NCBI GenBank assembly: GCA_019058365.1 | Contig: JAHPZE010000002.1 | Location: 62,001 to 126,000 of the forward strand | Reading direction: 5' to 3' | From: Promethearchaeota archaeon | GTDB lineage: Archaea > Asgardarchaeota > Lokiarchaeia > Sigyniarchaeales > SOKP01 | DNA length: 64,000 bases | Shown: positions 62,732-64,000 of the stretch, piece by piece | Layout of the letters: each line of letters opens with the position of its first letter | Numbering within the stretch: position 1 is the stretch's first letter | Made by a program: the position numbers and the translations under genes | The notes under the pieces: model-generated | The model's input: only the letters and a program-made list of their open reading frames with translations | Database searches by the model: none | Told to the model about the DNA's origin: nothing

Positions 62732-63916
62732 CTATCCTTTCTTTAGTAAGCCCTTATAAATGACTATATAATTTTTTATACTAATAATTTTAGGATTTTT
62801 CCTATAATTTGACGGAATAGGAGCATTACATCTAGAACAAAGACGAGAGCTTCTAAGCCAATCTTTGAATTCATCTGCATGAGCGGGATATCTACAATTT
62901 GGACATAAAATTATTCCTCTACCATTATCCTTAGGACTTTCAGGCAATCTAAAACAAAATATACATTTAAAATCGTCTATTGATAAATTGGCTGCCTTTG
63001 GTCTGTATAACTTAAAATTTATATGCTTTATGGTACTTTCAGTACTTCTAATTGGTCGACCTGTTTTACTACTACTTATTGTCCTAGTAGTTGTTTTGAC
63101 TCTAGAACTTCTTGATTGTATATTTGCATTAGGTGTTGATCTTGATGAATGAGATACTGATCTTGAAGTACGAGACACTGTTCTAGTTGAGGGTGTCGGA
63201 GTTGATCGCATTGGGCTGCGACTACTTTCAGTGCGTCGATTAGGAGACAATAAATCATTTAATCTACTTGTGCGGCTTGCTATATAGTCTCTAGTTAATC
63301 GGGGTAATTGGTGTCGAGCTCCAAAAAATCCATAAATAATTATTATTAATATACTTCCAATTAGCAATAATAAAAGATTTAGATCAATTAAAAAATGAAT
63401 AGGTATTAATAAAGATTCATAGAAATCAATAAGTGAATAGAAACTTATCCAATAAACAATTATGAAAAATAAAATTGAAAATCCTAAAATATACCCAAAC
63501 TTCCGGGCATTTACTGATTTTATGCCAAAATAAATTACATTATATTTTCGAAAACAACGATATAAAGATATTGAACCATATAATACATAAGGAAATCCAA
63601 ATAAAATACTCCACCAACTTAAATATAAATCTGAGCTTATAAGAAGATTTTCTCCTAATAAACCAGTAAAATTTCCCCAGATTGAATAAAATATACCAAT
63701 AAAAACAGGACCAACAGTAAAAAATGCAGTATTGTGAGGACTTCGATATTCACGATATTGTTTAATATTTTTTAAAACTTTGAAAGAAAAAATTAACCAT
63801 ATTCCTATTAATAGCCAACTCACAAGTACATTAAAAGAATTTAGAATTGCACCATGTATTATGCCTATCAATGAAAATATCGCCAATGTTATTGCGACAG
63901 CTTTAAATTTAGGCAT
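62732..63916 (-). CDS. Membrane protein with Ser/Arg-rich linker and C-terminal RING-like zinc finger
   Basis: 394 residues. Residues 1-200 have about six membrane spans. Residues 205-290 are a low-complexity Ser/Arg/Thr/Pro linker. Residues 318-363 form a treble-clef/RING-like zinc finger: C318, C321, C338, C341, H346, C360, C363, with HADEFKDWLR between the second and third pairs. RING-type domains recruit ubiquitin-conjugating enzymes, and Asgard archaea encode ubiquitin-like systems, so a membrane E3-like role is possible. It could equally be an ordinary zinc-ribbon scaffold. The 28-bp gap to the next upstream gene suggests co-transcription. Confidence 0.75.
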   Translation of the reverse strand: MPKFKAVAITLAIFSLIGIIHGAILNSFNVLVSWLLIGIWLIFSFKVLKNIKQYREYRSPHNTAFFTVGPVFIGIFYSIWGNFTGLLGENLLISSDLYLSWWSILFGFPYVLYGSISLYRCFRKYNVIYFGIKSVNARKFGYILGFSILFFIIVYWISFYSLIDFYESLLIPIHFLIDLNLLLLLIGSILIIIIYGFFGARHQLPRLTRDYIASRTSRLNDLLSPNRRTESSRSPMRSTPTPSTRTVSRTSRSVSHSSRSTPNANIQSRSSRVKTTTRTISSSKTGRPIRSTESTIKHINFKLYRPKAANLSIDDFKCIFCFRLPESPKDNGRGIILCPNCRYPAHADEFKDWLRSSRLCSRCNAPIPSNYRKNPKIISIKNYIVIYKGLLKKG

Positions 63917-63944
63917 AATTTAATAATCACCAAATTTCTTATGT

Positions 63945-64000
63945 TTAATCTTCATCATATTCGAGGTATAATGCTTTCCCTTCAATTATAGGATTCATGA
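63945..64000 (-). CDS. C-terminal end of a gene continuing beyond the window
   Basis: The minus-strand frame reads MNPIIEGKALYLEYDED and TAA at 63945, open to the window end. The short acidic ending and close spacing to the membrane gene suggest the tail of an upstream operon gene. It is too short to identify. Confidence 0.35.
   Translation of the reverse strand, partial: MNPIIEGKALYLEYDED

Overview
This window is a strongly AT-rich stretch of archaeal chromosome. The genes point to an Asgard-like (Lokiarchaeia-type), anaerobic archaeon. They include an archaeal ether-lipid operon (GGGP synthase, DGGGP synthase, geranylgeranyl reductase), archaeal-type uS2, three methanopterin-type C1-carrier genes (mptA, mptD, mptG), F420 precursor genes (cofG, cofH), a CooC-like CODH nickel-insertion ATPase, a glycyl radical enzyme with its activase, and many small zinc-ribbon and membrane proteins. 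The Asgard assignment is inference from gene content; no marker was searched. I saw no rRNA, tRNA, CRISPR array, insertion sequence or prophage.

Layout. 0-3.3 kb: three related zinc-ribbon/membrane proteins (the first cut by the window edge), thymidylate kinase, an HD hydrolase and a membrane protein. 3.5-9.1 kb: uS2, a HAD phosphatase, CooC-like ATPase, a radical-SAM/DUF4130 pair linked to DNA metabolism, and a ribbon-helix-helix regulator with a likely operator. 9.3-18.8 kb: ThDP enzyme, solitary DNA methyltransferase, M28 peptidase, dihydroxy-acid dehydratase, QueG-like Fe-S protein and a two-gene operon of unknown function. 19-27 kb: a carbohydrate-like module (two Gfo/Idh/MocA oxidoreductases, a sulfatase-fold protein with Thr at the formylglycine site, a sulfatase-maturase radical SAM enzyme, a GH94-type phosphorylase). 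27-31 kb: archaeal lipid operon. 31-38.6 kb: second methyltransferase, a PadR/HAAS regulatory pair with a clear operator, thiolase-like protein, membrane proteins and a second HAAS protein. 38.8-46 kb: LarE, ion transporter, PurM-fold protein, mptG-mptD, DUF447 and an FMN-barrel protein. 46-51.5 kb: glycyl radical enzyme system and a Cys-type sulfatase. 51.6-64 kb: rubrerythrin, DUF1464, DHPS-like protein, a glutamate dehydrogenase-CBS fusion, the four-gene FO operon, mptA and a membrane protein with a RING-like zinc finger.

How the genes fit together. mptA, mptD, mptG and the DHPS-like protein supply tetrahydromethanopterin-type C1 carrier. The overlapping operon amidohydrolase-arfC-cofG-cofH makes the deazaflavin FO of F420. 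Both cofactors, with CooC, fit an archaeal Wood-Ljungdahl pathway.

The most unusual signals are these. (1) Three genes (rubrerythrin, DHPS-like, mptA) lack any ATG/GTG/TTG at their conserved N-terminus, but each has ATT there, 5-6 nt after a GTG-containing Shine-Dalgarno-like pentamer. (2) An amidohydrolase overlapping arfC is a candidate for the archaeal riboflavin/F420 pathway deaminase. (3) A perfect 51-bp tandem duplication covers the start of the rubrerythrin gene, which has no internal Met, GTG or TTG and is easily missed. (4) A sulfatase-fold protein has Thr instead of Cys/Ser at the active site and lies beside a sulfatase maturase.
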